The position numbers and the translations under genes are program-made. 64,000 bases of DNA from Paulinella micropora (taxonomy: Eukaryota > Cercozoa > Imbricatea > Euglyphida > Paulinellidae). Shown here one piece after another: positions 49,568 to 62,053 of the stretch (its first letter is position 1; each line of letters starts with the position of its first letter). Under the pieces are notes generated by a model. That model saw only the letters and a program-made list of their open reading frames with translations. It made no database searches and was not told the DNA's origin. The stretch is from NCBI GenBank assembly GCA_019918135.1, contig WBZZ01002490.1, positions 353,501 to 417,500 on the forward strand, in the 5' to 3' direction.

Positions 49568-50234
49568 CATATATATATATAAATATATATATATATATGT
49601 GTGTGTGTGTGTATATATATATCCATCTATCTATCTATCTATCAACCTATCAACCTATCAACCTATCAACCTACCTACCTACCTACCTACCTACCTACCT
49701 ACCTACCTGCCTACCTACCTACCTGCCTACCTACGTACCTACCTATCTACCTATCCCTACCTACCAACCCACCATACCTATCCACCTACCTACCCACCTA
49801 CCTACCTGCCTACTTACCTACCTACCCTACCTACCCACCTACCTACCTACCTGCCTACCTACCTGCCTACCCACCTACCTACCTACCTGCCTACCTACCT
49901 GCCTACCCACCTACCTACCCTACCTACCCACCTACCTACCTACCTACCTACCTACCTGCCTACCTACCCTACCCTACCTACCCACCTACCTACCTACCTG
50001 CCTACCTACCTACCTACCCTACCTACCCACCTACCTACCTACCTGCCTACCTACCTGCCTGCTTATCTGTCAGCAACAGGCCACACAGCAGCAGCAAGGA
50101 CAGCAGAGCCAGGACACAGGTAAGCTGTCTCATATTTATATTACCTATTGTTATCTATCTACATATCTATACATCTATCTATCCATGGCCGAGCAAGGAC
50201 AGCAGACACAGTCCGCAGGTAGCTAGCTATCTTA

Positions 50235-50324
<90 letters not shown>

Positions 50325-50413
50325 CCTACCTACCTACCCACCTACCTACCTACCTATCTACCTACCTACCTACCTACCTATCTATCTATCTACCTACCTA
50401 CCCACCTACCCAC

Positions 50414-50471
<58 letters not shown>

Positions 50472-50592
50472 CCTACCTACCTACCTACCTACATACCTAC
50501 CTATCTATCTATTTATCTACCTACCTACCTACCACGCTGCCGTTCCCCAGCGGTCGCCACAACAGACAGCTATCTATCTGTCTATCTGTCTG

Positions 50593-50624
<32 letters not shown>

Positions 50625-50720
50625 CCTATCTGTCTGTCTGTCTGCCTATCTATCTATCGATCTATCTGTCTACTGTTTATCTATCTATCTGTCTGTCTGT
50701 CTGTCTGTCTATTAAAATGT
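49568..50720. repeat. tetranucleotide arrays (CTAC/CTAT)n with AT start
   Basis: An (AT)n/GTGT stretch at 49,570-49,620 is followed by more than a kilobase of CTAC, CCTA and CTAT repeats with small unique islands (50,085-50,120; 50,185-50,225; 50,530-50,575). Tyr/Leu/Pro/Ile repeat frames are artefacts. Confidence 0.95.
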
Positions 50721-50739
50721 CTGACCAGGCGCTGTCTGT

Positions 50740-50771
50740 TGTGGATAGATAGATAGATAGATGGAAAGATG

Positions 50772-50807
<36 letters not shown>

Positions 50808-50844
50808 CATAGATACATAGATAGATAGATAGAAAGATAGATAA

Positions 50845-50888
<44 letters not shown>

Positions 50889-50934
50889 GTAGATAGATAG
50901 ATGGATAGATGGATAGATGGATGGATGAATAGAC

Positions 50935-50981
<47 letters not shown>

Positions 50982-51006
50982 CAGATAGACAGATAGACAG
51001 ATAGAC

Positions 51007-51044
<38 letters not shown>

Positions 51045-51076
51045 TAGATAGATAGATAGGTAGATAGGTAGGTAGG

Positions 51077-51150
<74 letters not shown>
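50740..51150. repeat. (GATA)n microsatellite
   Basis: A GATA array of about 400 bases, reverse-complement type of the preceding CTAT array. The two arrays together form a large imperfect inverted repeat around ~50,730. Confidence 0.95.
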
Positions 51151-51153
<3 letters not shown>

Positions 51154-52102
51154 GAGATATCGACTAGTGTCAGAAAAAAGGAGCTTCTGATTTCGTCAAC
51201 CAAGGAAGTCTGTGGGTAAAGTATTAACCCGATGCCCAGCTAAGCCGTGATGTTTGCACGGAAGGGACTGATACAGGCGATACCAAAATCTCCCTAGTAC
51301 CAGGCGGGGCAAGGGCTCGTTCCATAAGCGCCCCTTGCAGAACGAGCTCCCACCTCCATTACAGAGGGCCCAGTAAGCAGATGGAGTTTCGAGACTGTTC
51401 GACAGTCTAGTATAAACCGACAGAGCACTGTGGGTTTTATTCCGGGCTCAACAAGCGAGAAAGGGCACCCTGAGGGAACAGGATTGTGCTTCCCGTCGCT
51501 ATTTCGGCATGTGACTTATGGGCGTATGGCTAGGCACACATAAGGCACCCCACCACGGGCCCAGCACACCCACACCATCCCCTAATTCTCTGTCTGTCGA
51601 CAGATGGCACCCATTTCAAAAAAACCAAGCCCAAGGGAGGGTCAGTGACACCTCAAGTGGCCTTGGTTCGCTCCGTGGAGTAAGTGATGAGATCAACTGA
51701 TGAGATATCGACTAATGTCAGAAAAAAGGAGCTTCTGATTTCGTCAACCAAGGAAGTCTGTGGGTAAAGTATTAACCCGATGCCCAGCTAAGCCGTGATG
51801 TTTGCACGGAAGGGACTGATACAGGCGATACCAAAATCTCCCTAGTACCAGGCGGGGCCAGGGCTCGTTCCATAAGCGCCCCTTGCAGAACGAGCTCCCA
51901 CCTCCATTACAGAGGGCCCAGTAAGCAGATGGAGTTTCGAGACTGTTCGACAGTCTAGTATAAACCGACAGAGCATTGTGGGTTTTATTCCGGGCTCAAC
52001 AAGCGAGAAAGGGCACCCTGAGGGAACAGGATTGTGCTTCCCGTCGCTATTTCGGCATGTGACTTATGGGCGTATGGCTAGGCACACATAAGGCACCCCA
52101 CC

Positions 52103-52103
<1 letters not shown>
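51151..52103. repeat. two ~405-bp direct repeats with ~143-bp spacer
   Basis: 51,151-51,555 and 51,699-52,103 are the same length and almost identical (visible differences: ACTAGTG/ACTAATG, GGGCAAGG/GGGCCAGG, GCACTG/GCATTG). The first copy is preceded, and the second followed, by GATA arrays. No protein-coding potential is seen. They look like solo ends or LTR-like copies, or a satellite inserted in a GATA microsatellite. Confidence 0.85.
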
Positions 52104-52144
<41 letters not shown>

Positions 52145-52381
52145 GTAGATAGATCGTACCTGTATGTCTGCCTTGTAGGTGGGCCATCACTTGTATGTAT
52201 GTATGTATGTATGTATGTATGTATGCATGCATGCATGTATGTATGTATGTATGTATGCATGCATGCATGCATGTATGTAGGTATGTATGTATGTATGTAT
52301 GTATGTATGTATGTATGTATGTATGTATGCATGCATGTATGCATGCATGTATGTATGTATGTATGTATGTATGTATGTATG

Positions 52382-52412
<31 letters not shown>

Positions 52413-52782
52413 TTCATGTATGTATGTATTTATGTATGTATGTATGTATTATGTAATGTATGTATGTATGTATGTATGTAATGTATGTAATGTATGTATG
52501 TAATGTAATGTAATGATGTATGTATGTGTGTGTATGTATGTATGTATGTGTATGTATGCATGCATGCATGTATGTATGTATGTATGTATGTAATGTAATG
52601 TAATGTAATGTCATGCGTAACGTAACGTAACATAAGTAACGTAATGCAACGCAACGCAACGTAACTTGGCGTAACGTAACGTAACGTAACTTAATGTATT
52701 AATAATGTAATGTAATGTATGTATGTATGTATGTAGGGCCATCCCCTGCAGTGGTCGCAGGTGCCATCGCAGCGGGTAAGCC

Positions 52783-52854
<72 letters not shown>

Positions 52855-52931
52855 ATGATACATACATACATATAATACATAAATGCATACATGCATACAT
52901 TGGTCGTTTTTGCCACCGCTGCGGGTAAGCC

Positions 52932-52986
<55 letters not shown>

Positions 52987-52990
52987 TTCC
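52104..52990. repeat. (GATA)n, (ATGT)n and (GTAAC)n microsatellites
   Basis: GATA arrays at 52,104-52,150, 52,785-52,852 and 52,934-52,985. A long ATGT array lies at 52,190-52,600 and a GTAAC/GTAAT-type array at 52,590-52,720. Two related unique islands (GGTAAGCCAAGATAGAT at ~52,775 and ~52,925) end directly in GATA arrays. Confidence 0.95.
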
Positions 52991-54480
52991 ACAGTATGCC
53001 GCTGACTAAGGATTAACTTTAATGACTGAAATTTACTATGATGTCACTGTCAGTCAGCTAATTGAAAGTAATCAAGGGGAGTGTTATTATTAAGGTAATG
53101 TGAATATTAGCAGCACTGTCTACATGTTACATTATATATATATATATAATGCCTGGTATTGCGGCTAAATCCCCAACAGGAATATCATTCTTTGTCCATA
53201 TTAATATCACAAGCGGACCGGACGGATCTAATTGGCACCACATGTGGTCCTGACAGCATGTGTTCCGATAGTCTAATCACCGCCAAGCATCCCGGCAATA
53301 TTTAGACTCTGTTCCGTTCAGTTGCTAACTTATAATTCAAGTCTTTCAGACTTCTGTACTTGAGAAGCTCTACTTCAGTTAAATTCCAATGAACGTTAGT
53401 ACCGTCCGGATCACGGAAGAGGGTGCAGAGAGAGGCAGAGTAGCGCAGAAAACTCGAGAGAGGGAGAAGTCCACAACAAACACTTGTATATATCTCCAGA
53501 AGAGAGAGGTCGAGCCGACCTGTTGTAATGTCCCCAACGATAGCTCGTAAAAAGTCGGTAATACAACCAAACACAGTCCTCAAGAATGAGAATGATGTCT
53601 CGTTGTATTAGCTCAGTGAAGCCAAAAAGGAAAACGGCAACAGACCAGGAATAAAATTGCATCAGGTCCAATCCGGACAAATAATACTTAAAACAAGCTG
53701 GTGCACCTGTCACTAGGAAAAGGTATTTTTTACCGGCTATCCGGGGGGTGATGCCTACACTGTATCTCGAGGAGCGACTCTGCATCGAATCACTGTATAA
53801 AAAATATAAATAATGACTCAACATGACTTCAATCAGGCACACGTCGGCTAGTGTTATATTGTAACTGATAAACGTCGGAGGGCTAGTGTTATAACTTGAT
53901 ATTAACTCAGATAAAACATGTCATGATGGTTGTGCTTCGGCTAAGCGTAATTTTAAAATTGACTGAAATGACACAGGGAGACGCCCCTGCAGCCGCAACT
54001 TATTTACAGCCTGAAGTAAATGTTTAACACTTAAAATCGCAGGTTCAATGGGTATCGACGTAGTGATGTATTTACTACTACGGCGGAGGACATTCAAGTG
54101 GCAAACACAACCATCTGATTCAAATTAAGAACCAGAATTTGAATTACTGTTAAATTAACGGTAACATTTCGCGAAAATTATGCTGATTTGCGGGATGGAT
54201 ATAGCAGTTAAAATTAAAATAATTTGAATTCTGGTTCTTAATTTGAATCTGATGGTTGACTTTGCCGCTTGAATGTCCTCGGCTGTAAAGAAAATTCACA
54301 GAAATATGAAAACAGTCAACCGCTTTCATATCACCTGTAATTCAGATTTTATTTTTTTTCACATTAACTATAATCAAGTTCTTAATGCATGGCGATAACT
54401 GCAAAAGTATTCGACAAAAGCTTAAACGAGTAACGAGTTAAAATCAACCAAAACTTTTCTTTGTGTTGACTCAAAAAATT
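52991..54480. other. unique-looking DNA without a supported gene
   Basis: Minus-strand frames at 53,302-53,842 (up to 143 codons) are moderately hydrophobic but overlap each other in two frames and have no recognised motif, so I do not call them. The region contains the inverted-repeat element at 54,086-54,280. Confidence 0.4.
54086..54280. repeat. ~195-bp inverted-repeat element (MITE-like)
   Basis: The arms GAGGACATTCAAG...AACCAGAATTTGAATTA (54,086-~54,146) and its reverse complement (~54,220-54,280) are ~60 bases each with a few mismatches, around a ~75-base centre. This is typical of a miniature inverted-repeat element or a foldback. Target-site duplications were not identified. Confidence 0.65.
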
Positions 54481-54952
54481 TCAATCCACTTGAGTGGACC
54501 TTGTGGCACGCCACGTTATATCTATGATTCCATACATACTTCTATGTCTATATCTATATATATCTATACATACATACATACATACATACACATATAAATC
54601 ATATATATATATATATATATCTGTATCTGCATCTGCATCTTTATCTATATCTATATCACACCGTTGCACGCCAGCGCGCAGGGTGATGCCAGGCCGATTG
54701 GTTTACGACTTCCCGATAGCGGCTAGAATCAGTTTACGGGGGCCGAAGGCAATACCCAATTCCTTGAAATCGTCCGCGACCATCAGAAGCAAAGCCTTGC
54801 CTGTGATACCTGAGATGCCAAACATGTATTCATATGCACGCACGCAACCAGAAAGAAATACTTAATGTACATTATTAGGAGAAGACGTATTTAAATTCAT
54901 ATTTAGCGTATTTACATACATTGTATAGTAATATTTACACCTACGTCTAAGA
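54481..54952. other. 3' flank of the ROCO gene with AT/ATCT microsatellite
   Basis: It contains (ATCT)n and (AT)n tracts at ~54,540-54,650. No gene. Presumably 3' untranslated or intergenic DNA of the minus-strand gene. Confidence 0.4.
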
Positions 54953-55747
54953 TTATTTGCGTATGTCGAGCGCAACATTTTGGCAAAGATGGGCGCAGAG
55001 GTTACCAACTGCAACATCAAACGCCTGGCATGAAGAGGAGAGATTGGTTGATTCGTAGTTACCTTCGTCGATGAACACTTGTTGTACTTTCTGCAAATGG
55101 TCGGCGGGTATCTTGATCGTGGCGAGCCAGGCCACGACCTGCTTCACGTCCATGTCTTCCAGCAAGGTGCTGCTCGCAGGCTGTGACTCTTGCGGTGCAG
55201 CTGCCGGCTGGCAGTGCGCCCAGCCCACCCGGAGGCGCTGAGCGATTTTATCGGCGAAAGCGTCGTAGTACTCACGGTTGACCGCGACCACATCATGTAG
55301 GACGAGTTGGGGATCGGCTCTGCACAGATCCTGGAAAGATAAAGGATACATGCGGTCGTCGCTCTCACGAATGCATACGATCGTCTTCTTGAGAAGTCGC
55401 GCCATCTGCAGCTCAAACAAGCAAAACGGGCGTTCGAAGTAGCCACCAGTGCCCCAAAGCACGAAGCACGCCGATTCAGCGATGCCCTTCAGCATGCCGG
55501 TCAGGTCGAGCCGGTCTGCCTTTTTGTCCAACCATATATCCAACTTCTTTTCCGCCATCCATAAGAAGATCGCACGGCAAGCGTCAGCCCCTTCCTTCTG
55601 GTAGTGGGAGAGAAACCCATAGTACTTGATTCTCGGGGGTCTGGCCTGGTATTCCTGCAGTCTTTGCAAGATGCAGTCTTGCTGCTTCAGCTTTTCCACC
55701 TCTTTCAGCAACTGTTCCTTGCGCTCTGCCCGCTTCCGCTCCATCTC
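54953..55747 (-). CDS. ROCO gene: coiled coil, TIR domain and SAM-like C-terminus exon
   Basis: The exon begins after the acceptor GCATGCGCAG (55,748). It encodes a charged coiled coil (EMERKRAERKEQLLKEVEKL) and then a TIR domain: KYYGFLSHYQ (box 1), DIWLDKKA, LKGIAESACFVLWGTGGYF, then FCLFELQMARLL. The Glu in FCLFEL sits where plant TIRs have the catalytic NADase Glu (xCLxEL). After the TIR a SAM-like helical segment (DVKQVVAWLATIKIPADHLQKV) ends at the stop at 54,953. TIR NADases cleave NAD+ to produce signalling nucleotides or to deplete NAD+; that activity here is inference. Confidence 0.8.
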   Translation of the reverse strand, partial: EMERKRAERKEQLLKEVEKLKQQDCILQRLQEYQARPPRIKYYGFLSHYQKEGADACRAIFLWMAEKKLDIWLDKKADRLDLTGMLKGIAESACFVLWGTGGYFERPFCLFELQMARLLKKTIVCIRESDDRMYPLSFQDLCRADPQLVLHDVVAVNREYYDAFADKIAQRLRVGWAHCQPAAAPQESQPASSTLLEDMDVKQVVAWLATIKIPADHLQKVQQVFIDEGNYESTNLSSSCQAFDVAVGNLCAHLCQNVALDIRK

Positions 55748-57557
55748 CTGCGCATGCACGGACAGAACATCAGAGACATCCATGTTTATTCCCATCAAGA
55801 CAGGGCACAACCCGTCTTGACTCGACACGCAACCTCTTACAAAACACGTCAACTTTCTTTTGCCACAAAAGACCACGTACAGGATAACACATGACACATA
55901 ATAAATATCAGGCCCAACAGACCTCTGGGGAGCCCGCGTCGGGGTTCAGCGACACAAATATCTTGGCCGGCTTCTCCTTGAAGATAGCAGGGCTCGCCAG
56001 CAGGGCCTTGTGTTCCCCGCACAGCCACCTTTCATCGCCCGTTGAGTCTCGACACAAAGACAACCCCTGAAGCTCCTTGTTCCGGGCCAGATAGTCTCCC
56101 AACGCAGTAAAGGCCGCAAGCTTGGTACCCTGCGCTTTGTCCGCCGCACCTGATGGTGCTAGCGCTTTCAGCACAGCTTCAAATGCGTCCTTGACAACGC
56201 AGCCTGTGCTCTTGATGAGCTCCAGGCAGAGCTGGAGGTGTGGCGCCAGCTGCAACAGCTCCGGCCCCAGCTCACGTTGAACAGTCTTCTTTTCGGCCTC
56301 TTTGGGAATATGCCAGCCCTTGGAGTGCTCACAGAGCAGGTGCAGTGCGAAAGTATCGCCTTTCTTGAAATCGAGCTCTTTCCCACGCGCCACCGGCACA
56401 AGGACAGCCTTGCTTGGAAAAAGTTTGGAGCGGTCGTTTTGGCTGGCGTTGAGTTGAACAAGGTTCATCAGGCGGCAAGCTTTGGCTGCCAACTCCAGCT
56501 CGCGATCAACTTCGCCTTCGGTCGAGCCCTTCGCTTGCTGCTGGCGCCTCAACTCCACTTCCGACACCAACTGCTCCAAGGGCCAGCCTAGGTCTCGAGA
56601 AGAAGTCTCCTTGGACGTCGACATGCCAAGGCCCTCCACGCCGTATTTCTCAGCCAAGAAATATCCAAGCCAATCCCGCACCTGGGATGATTGAAGGCAG
56701 CGCTGACACGGGAATTCAGCCCCAGAGGGTGCCCGAACGAGATTTTCTCTCGACACGTAGCTCTCAGGGGAGTGGCACTTGGGGCAGGTCACTTCTTCCT
56801 TCTGGATCTCGATGGAGGGGAATTTCTCTTGCAACAGGCAGTAGAGCGTCCGCAGTGCCTCGTCTAAGAAGTAACGAGGGTAGGAGCCCCGGACTTGCAG
56901 TTCCACACTGCAGTTGTTTCGCCTTCCTACCTCAACCAACCCGCGCTGCTGATCGTTGAACATCAGGAAGCCCTTGGCCCAGCAGGATATCTTTAATCCA
57001 AGACCGCTTGCATGCGAACCCGAGGGCTCAGGGAGGTATTTCTGCATCCGGCACAAGAAACGCGGCAGCAGAGGCGGGGGCAGAACGCCCAGGACCAGCG
57101 ACACACCCAACTGGTGCTCGCTCGGCAACGGGGCCAGCAGCTCCGCACTCCTGGGCCGCGCTAGCAAAGCACACCATGCACAAGTAAGGAACACAGGCCA
57201 CACATGATCATGAGTTGTGTCGCCTGTCGAGGGCAAGGACCAGACCGAGGGGGAGCATGGACGGAAGAAGATGTGGGCCTTGCTCATAAATGCGGAATGA
57301 CAACTCGAAATGCTCCATCAGAGCTCCCAACTTCTTGCGAAGGGACTCCGGGTACCTGGACATTATACGACGAGCGAAGATTTGATGATCAGTCGATAGG
57401 TTGCCGCAATTGTAAACTGCACGGGCCAAAGTACAACAATGAGATAAATGCTGAAAAGCATGCAAACATTAGTAATATGTTCTGTAATCACCACGAATAT
57501 TTGGAGACTGAGAAAACTGCTACTTCGCTTGGAAGAAAAAATCAGAGATATATAGAG

Positions 57558-57604
<47 letters not shown>

Positions 57605-57657
57605 GGAGAGAAAGAGAAAGAGAGAGAGAGAGAGAGAGAGATGAGAGAGAGAGATGA

Positions 57658-57713
<56 letters not shown>

Positions 57714-57722
57714 GAGACAGAC

Positions 57723-57771
<49 letters not shown>

Positions 57772-60700
57772 AACAAGCAAAAAGCAAAACACATGCACAA
57801 ATTGCCCCGATTATTTGCAGCAGTGATAAAACGCGTGCAAGCGAACTTAAGCAGGCTGGCACTGCCAAAGTCAGGCATCAAATCAAGTGTTCTTGTTCCT
57901 GAATGGGCCGTGGTGTGGCCGCGCGCGCGCGGATGGTGAAAAAGCAGGTCGCAGAAGCACAGAAGAAAGGTGTTGCGTACTCTTTCCAGGCCTCGTCCCT
58001 CTGCACATCAAGCAAGCAATCATTCAAAGTTGGTAGTGACAATGCGAGAGCGCTACAGTTTGAAGATTTCAAATTCACTCACAGGTCAGCGTCGGACTAA
58101 AAATGAGAAATGGTCAGCAGAGGTCCATGCTTGAGTAAAAATATCGAATATATTGAAATAGTCTTCCAGCCACGTGCAACGGCTCGGAAACATACATGCT
58201 GGACACTCTTGTAAAAGTAAAAACCACACATCATAAGCACTTTTGCTTGGGTTGGCTTGGCATATGCGAGCTCGTGATAGAGGGGTGTTAGACAAAGGCA
58301 CGGATTGATGCTGCACGGCAAGGCGATAATGGCCAAGGTTGGTGCTGGCTAGACGCACGGCGGGACTTTGCTCGCGATCTGAGTTGAGAGCCACACCTTT
58401 TGTTCCGTCAGCAGCCCGCACTGCGCTTGATCCGTGCGCTGTTCATGTGTGATCACTTTACGAAGAGCATCGGATAGCCACTGAGGGCTCGTGATCAGCA
58501 ACCGCCCGATTTCGGGGAAGTAAAGGACCGATCCACACATGTGCAAGTACCTGCGCAGGCAACGCACATACAAACACAAACGCTTCCACAACACGGTCCT
58601 TTCAGCTTCGAAGGTATACATCATTAAAATCTACCTTATTTCTAAATTCACAACGAATGTTCGAACAAGTTGTATATTGCCAACTCTGAATTTCTTCTGG
58701 CGGCAACAAGGCTTGCTGAATCATGGATTACTGGAGCACGGCGTCGATTGCTTCAGCCTCCAGCTTGCAATCCTTGGCCCACTGCTCCAGTAACGTCCAG
58801 CTGTCTACGTATCTGTTCACACCGTGTAATGCATATTTACTTCTGTGTGATCGAATGATTATGTTCATACATTGCATGTGTGCGAGCATGCAAGTATCAA
58901 CGGGCATGTATGTGCATATGCATGTTGATAATTGCCTGCAAATGTTCTTCTATGCAATATTATGAGACGAACAAAGCATGGCTTTGTTATATTATTCACG
59001 GAGCATAACAAAAGATGTACGACAAAGCTGGTGGTGAGGCTGGCGCCTTACGGATTAGACCCGCGCTTCGCGAGCACGGCTTGTCTGAAATCCAACCAGC
59101 TATCGCATACACACATCAGGCAACATGCAAGGAACCATATTCTTTTCACATGCCTAAAATCATATTTGAAAGCTATGAAAACACTTTGAAACCGCTGGAC
59201 ATTTCTGTAACGGACCTGCGAGCCAGCTCCTGCCCCATGCCCTTCTGTAAGGCTGCAGCTTGCGTCTGCCACGTGCGGACCAATGACATTAGCACGACAT
59301 GCACAAGGTAAAAAGGAAATAATACATATACGCAATACATGTATCTACATGCATAAACATATTTGCATCATACATGCATAAGTATACATACATACACACA
59401 TAAATGCATGGATGCAAGACTTCGAGTGACCAGGTCACGACGCAGCTCCTCGATCCCCTCCTTTTTGCCTGCGCGCACACATTTACCATGCTCGAGTAAT
59501 ATCAGCATCAACATAGAAATTCCCGATCCAGGTGAAGATATGCACTATTTGTCACGAATGATTCACCCCTGAAGCACACACACACACACACACACACCTT
59601 TCTCTATACTCCTGCTTTACGATGAAAATCAACACAGGTTTATGTAATTTTGCAATATATATATTCGTCAGCAGAGTAATTTTGGGAAAGAGGCTCCAGA
59701 GCTAACAGTACCCACGTTGCTGACGTGGTAGAAAGAGAGCTCCAGCGTTGAATATAGTTTTCGCATCTCGTCCTCATATCCCTATTGCAACAAGACCTCC
59801 GTGTTGCAAGACGAAACTCCACCACCGGCAAGCACAGGAAAGCTACCTTTGGCGTGGGGCGCTGGTTATCTCTTCTGGTAGCCACCACAAACACTTTTGG
59901 TTTGGAAGCCTAAGGAGACAAGCACAGAAGAAGACTTGGAACCGCATGTTGCACAAATCCAACAGACTTGACACCACCCAGTTGCCATAAGAGCATTAAT
60001 GATACGGCCCCTCACACTCACACCTGTTGACGTCATTGTGAATGTTGTTGCTGTTGTTGTTTTTGTTTGCTTGCTTACTTTATTACATGTCGCAATGATT
60101 ATATTTGGTCGAGGCTGACGACACGGAGGCCGTTGTTATTATTGTGTTTTTGTTGGTCTGGCTGCTGGTGTTTGGATCAGTGACACACCTCGGCAGCGCC
60201 CTGGCCAGTAGACTTGGATTCTCCAGCAGTCTGCAGTTAATATGTATCACAGTGTATGTATGTCTATATATGCCTGCCAGCAAGCGCACACATACACACG
60301 GACACACAACAAATTCCTAAGTAACGCAAGCTTGTCGAATTTATTTTTGGCAATTAACAGCATGAAAAGGGACGGGGAAATGTGTGTCAATGTTAGATTG
60401 TAGGCGAGGATACAAGCTTTGAATCGAACGTCCTCTGTTGCATGCACGCAATAGTGTGTATATACTGAGAAGTAATGGAAGCTACGTAACTTTCAGCGCA
60501 TAGTTATCATGATTGCAAGCCCTTGCTTTAACACATTATGATGATTATAAGCTTGATAGTATGTATTTCTACGTATGAGCCACAGCCGTGCGCCGACCTG
60601 CGGAGCGTCTACACGAGCTTGGATCGACTTCAACCAAAACTTGAGCTTGGCCACAGCACCTTGGGCTTCCCTGCGCCACCACAGCACATCTTTCAAGCCG

Positions 60701-62022
60701 TCTCAGCGTCGGGATACGTTTCTATTGATTCCGCGATCTCTACGGCCACAACAATCTCAGTTTGAGCGTGTGGTGCCAAGGTGAAGATAGAAGCAAAACA
60801 CTGCCATGTCATGCCAAAGCACGCGCAAAACTTTCAAGGCTTACTCGGTCGTGCTGGGGTCCCACGCTAGCATGAAGAGGCTGTGCCTTGACAAGAATAG
60901 CTGGTGAGCGCTGTAATACCTGTTATACACAAGACACATAAAACGTGTGATTAGAGCGCTTTTCTGCATTGTTAACATGCATATTTCTCCAAACGCGCGG
61001 CGAGCTGCAAAATGGGAAGCATAGTAGCTCATATGTGCACGAATATATACGTATAACAAGCCCAAGAAAATACAGACAATATTTCAGACAAGCATATGCA
61101 AACTCACACATGCGCATGTGCACATAAGAGTACACATATAATGTCCACATGCAAATACGCAAATGAATACACACTCGTGCATGCCTGTTTGTATGTACTA
61201 GTGGTGTCTTTGCTGCATATGCTATTTATTACGAGAAAATTTGGTTTTGTTGATCATAATTGTCATCCGCACGTGTGCGTGCGCGCGAATGTGTCAGTGT
61301 ATGTGTAATATATATTAATTATGAACATGTGCATATATGAGTATGTCTATTTTTGTTTTTATGCATGGTCAGGACAAAATTACTTGTGCGTGTACATGTC
61401 GTTGCAAACGATTAGAACACAACCAAATTAAACCAAAAATGGGGTGTACATTTCTTGGCCGGCGAAGTCCCAAGTCGACAGGGTCAGAGGCTCTTTCACG
61501 GCGGGATCTGGGTGAGTAAGTGCCCATTCTTGTATGTCCACACCCACGGTCGAAGTGCCTTGGTATTGCTTACCTTGCAGCGTGTGCATCAGACTATGCA
61601 CGCAGGCAAAGCAGCTGTCGGTCAGAGCGTCAGCGAGCGTGGATTTATTATACATATATATATATATATATAATATTATATAATATACATATATACTAAT
61701 ATTGTTATATATATACAAAGAAGAAAGAAGAAGAAGAAGAAGAAGAAGAAGAAGAAGAAGAAGAAGAAGAAGAAGAAGAAGACTCCTTTTCCTCCCTCTC
61801 CCTCCTCCTTCTTCTCCTTCTTCTTCTCTTCTTCTTTTTCTTCTTCTTCCTTCTCTCTCTCTCTCCTCTCTTCTTCTTCTTCTCCTTCTTCTTCTTCTTC
61901 TCCTTCTTCTTCTTCTTCTTCTTGGAGAAGGAGAAGGAGGAGGAGGAAGAGGAGAAGAAGAGAAGAAGAAGAAGAAGAAGAAGAAGAACAAGAAGAAGAA
62001 GAAGAAGAAGAAGAAGAAGAAG

Positions 62023-62053
<31 letters not shown>

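Noticed and set aside
49600-52990. Frames up to 383 codons of Tyr-Leu-Pro/Ile-Ser repeats
   Set aside because: They are translations of CTAC/CTAT/GATA/ATGT arrays.
53302-53842. Minus-strand frames up to 143 codons
   Set aside because: They overlap one another in two frames, have no motif and lie in repeat-bounded DNA; not enough support for a gene.
58660-59190. Plus-strand frames in the ROCO gene
   Set aside because: They cross introns of the minus-strand gene and show no domain pattern.
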